Shown here: positions 4,511 to 5,754 of the stretch, piece after piece | Numbering within the stretch: the stretch's first letter is position 1 | Layout: every line of letters starts with the position of its first letter | DNA from: DASULK01 sp036278255 | GTDB taxonomy: Bacteria > Actinomycetota > Actinomycetes > Mycobacteriales > Micromonosporaceae | DNA: 5,754 nt | NCBI GenBank assembly: GCA_036278255.1 | Contig: DASULK010000192.1 | Location: 1 to 5,754, forward strand | Direction of reading: 5' to 3' | The notes under the pieces: generated by a model | Seen by the model: the letters and a program-made list of their open reading frames with translations, nothing else | The model's database searches: none | What the model was told of the DNA's origin: nothing | Position numbers and translations under genes: made by a program

Positions 4511-5754
4511 ATGGCGGCACGGCCGGACCGGGAGAAGGCACTCGACCTCGCGCTCGCGCAGATCGATAAGCAGTTCGGCAAAGGCTCGGTGATGCGGCTG
4601 GGTGAGCGCCCCGCCATCCAGACCGCGGTGATCCCCACCGGCTCCATCGCGCTCGACGTGGCGCTCGGTGTGGGGGGCCTGCCCCGCGGCCGAGTCGTCG
4701 AGGTATACGGACCCGAGAGCTCCGGCAAAACTACCGTCGCGCTGCATGCGATCGCTAGCGCCCAGCGGGCCGGAGGCATCGCCGCCTTCGTCGATGCCGA
4801 GCACGCGCTCGACCCGGAGTACGCCCGGGCGCTCGGCGTCGACACCGATGCGCTGCTGGTCTCCCAGCCGGACACCGGGGAGCAGGCGCTGGAGATCGCC
4901 GACATGCTGATTCGCTCCGGGGCGCTGGACATCATCGTCATCGACTCGGTCGCCGCGCTGGTGCCCCGCGCCGAGATCGAAGGTGAGATGGGTGACAGTC
5001 ACGTCGGCTTGCAGGCGCGATTGATGAGCCAGGCGCTGCGGAAGATCACCGGCGTGCTCCACAGCACCGGCACCACCGCGATCTTCATCAACCAGCTCCG
5101 CGAAAAAATCGGGGTGATGTTTGGCTGCATGTCTTATTCGACGAGGGTCACTCTCGCGGATGGGACGCAGGAGAAGATCGGCAAGATCGTCAACCAGCGG
5201 ATGGACGTCGAAGTTCTCTCCTATGACCCGGAGACCGACCGGGTAGAGCCGAAAAAGATCGTCAACTGGTTCAACAACGGTCCGGCCGAGCAGTTCCTCC
5301 AGTTCACCGTCGCAAAGTCCACCGGAAATGGGCGGGCCCAGTTCGCCGCCACCGAAAACCACCTGATCCGCACCCCGGGAGGCTGGCGGGAGGCCGGCGA
5401 GTTGATGGCCGGCGACCGGGTCATGCTGGCCGAGGAGCGCTGCCTCAGCGAACAGCAGTGGCAGGTCGTTCTGGGCTCGGTGATGGGCGACGGAAGTCTC
5501 TTACCTAACCGGCACGGCCGTTCGGGAGTGCGGTTCCGCCTCGGGCACAGTGCCAAGCAGGCCGCATACCTCGACTGGAAAGTCTCGCTGCTGGACAACA
5601 TCGCCCATTCTCGGCGGGTTGACGAGCGTGGGGCAGTCTTTGTCGACTTCACCCCGCTGCCAGAGTTGGACGAGCTGCGCCGAGCGGTCTACCTCGGAGA
5701 CGGGAAGAAGCACCTGAGCTGGGACTACCTGAAGGCGCTGACCCCGCTCGCCCT
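4511..5754 (+). CDS. recA: Recombinase RecA precursor, intein-interrupted, 3' end outside window
   Basis: This is RecA, the ATP-dependent strand-exchange protein of homologous recombination and the co-protease that triggers LexA cleavage. From ATG 4511 the first 205 residues are RecA: the N-terminal helix (DREKALDLALAQIDKQFGKG), Walker A GPESSGKTT at 67-75, VDAEHALDPEYA, VSQPDTGEQALE, Walker B IIVIDS ending at D145-S146, GEMGDSHVGLQAR of loop L1, and FINQLREKIGVMFG entering loop L2. Numbering runs one ahead of E. coli RecA. After Gly205 the frame continues without a break into an intein. The rest of the intein, the C-extein and the stop are beyond the right edge. In-frame GTGs at 4502 and 4454 could give longer N-termini (stop TAG at 4442). 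DUF3046 lies upstream, as is usual; recX would be expected downstream. Expression is probably driven by a LexA-controlled promoter and a PafBC-type promoter. Confidence 0.95.
   Translation, partial: MAARPDREKALDLALAQIDKQFGKGSVMRLGERPAIQTAVIPTGSIALDVALGVGGLPRGRVVEVYGPESSGKTTVALHAIASAQRAGGIAAFVDAEHALDPEYARALGVDTDALLVSQPDTGEQALEIADMLIRSGALDIIVIDSVAALVPRAEIEGEMGDSHVGLQARLMSQALRKITGVLHSTGTTAIFINQLREKIGVMFGCMSYSTRVTLADGTQEKIGKIVNQRMDVEVLSYDPETDRVEPKKIVNWFNNGPAEQFLQFTVAKSTGNGRAQFAATENHLIRTPGGWREAGELMAGDRVMLAEERCLSEQQWQVVLGSVMGDGSLLPNRHGRSGVRFRLGHSAKQAAYLDWKVSLLDNIAHSRRVDERGAVFVDFTPLPELDELRRAVYLGDGKKHLSWDYLKALTPLA
5126..5754 (+). mobile_element. RecA intein with LAGLIDADG homing endonuclease, N-terminal 209 residues
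   Basis: This is an in-frame intein that would excise from RecA by protein splicing and may home into empty recA alleles. It begins at Cys1 (codon 5126-5128) after RecA Gly205. Seen: block A, CMSYSTRVTLADG at 1-13; block B, FAATENHLIRTP at 73-84 with the TxxH pair T76/H79; block C, a LAGLIDADG dodecapeptide VLGSVMGDGSLL at 115-126 with catalytic Asp122; then YLGDGKK at 189-195 and YLKALTPLA at 201-209. The likeness to the M. leprae RecA intein is strong as I remember that sequence, including the GVMFG insertion site and Asp122 numbering of PI-MleI. It differs from the M. tuberculosis intein in both sequence and site. That family is about 365 aa, so some 155 residues, with blocks F and G, lie beyond the window. 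Local base composition is lower in GC (33 of 60 at 5221-5280, against 45 of 60 at 4801-4860 in RecA), in keeping with transfer. Confidence 0.93.

Noticed and set aside
4466..5362. Long open frame of 298 codons on the - strand opposite recA
   Set aside because: It mirrors the GC-biased codons of recA and the intein. Its translation is Asp/Gly/Val/Arg-rich without a recognisable motif, and it crosses the RecA-intein junction.

Overview
The window looks like chromosome from a high-GC actinomycete, most likely Micromonosporaceae. The grounds are the strong G/C bias at third codon positions, the DUF3046-recA gene pair typical of actinobacteria, actinobacterial DNA-damage promoter motifs, and an intergenic GATCAAGGAG palindrome of a kind I remember as common in Micromonospora-like genomes (memory, not a search). 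All recognisable genes lie on the + strand.

Layout: (1) 2-595, the C-terminal part of a MocR-type (GntR-aminotransferase) regulator, cut by the left edge; (2) 625-1323, a UdgX-type uracil-DNA glycosylase that follows it closely; (3) 1366-2520, an acyl-CoA dehydrogenase of the long-chain/isovaleryl subgroup; (4) 2521-2761, an intergenic stretch of degenerate direct and inverted repeats; (5) 2762-4111, an MFS transporter with an uncertain start; (6) 4115-4315, a small DUF3046 protein, closely coupled to the transporter; (7) 4316-4510, a dense recA control region; (8) 4511 to the right edge, recA, interrupted after residue 205 by an intein that runs off the window.

The most interesting part is the recA locus. 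Its control region reads as two stacked DNA-damage promoters. The upstream one has a LexA/SOS box in the spacer between -35 and -10. The downstream one fits the RecA-NDp (PafBC-type) motif with exact spacing. Two DnaA-box-like nonamers sit between them. The -10 of the downstream promoter is followed after 6 nt by an in-frame GTG, so it could drive a leaderless recA mRNA with a 19-residue basic N-terminal extension. The intein sits in the DNA-binding loop L2, at the site used by the Mycobacterium leprae RecA intein and not the M. tuberculosis one. It carries splicing blocks and at least one intact LAGLIDADG endonuclease motif. RecA made here should therefore be unable to work until it splices.

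The genes upstream of recA (regulator, UdgX, acyl-CoA dehydrogenase, transporter) look like ordinary chromosomal neighbours. UdgX and RecA are both DNA-repair proteins, but nothing in the sequence shows that they are co-regulated.
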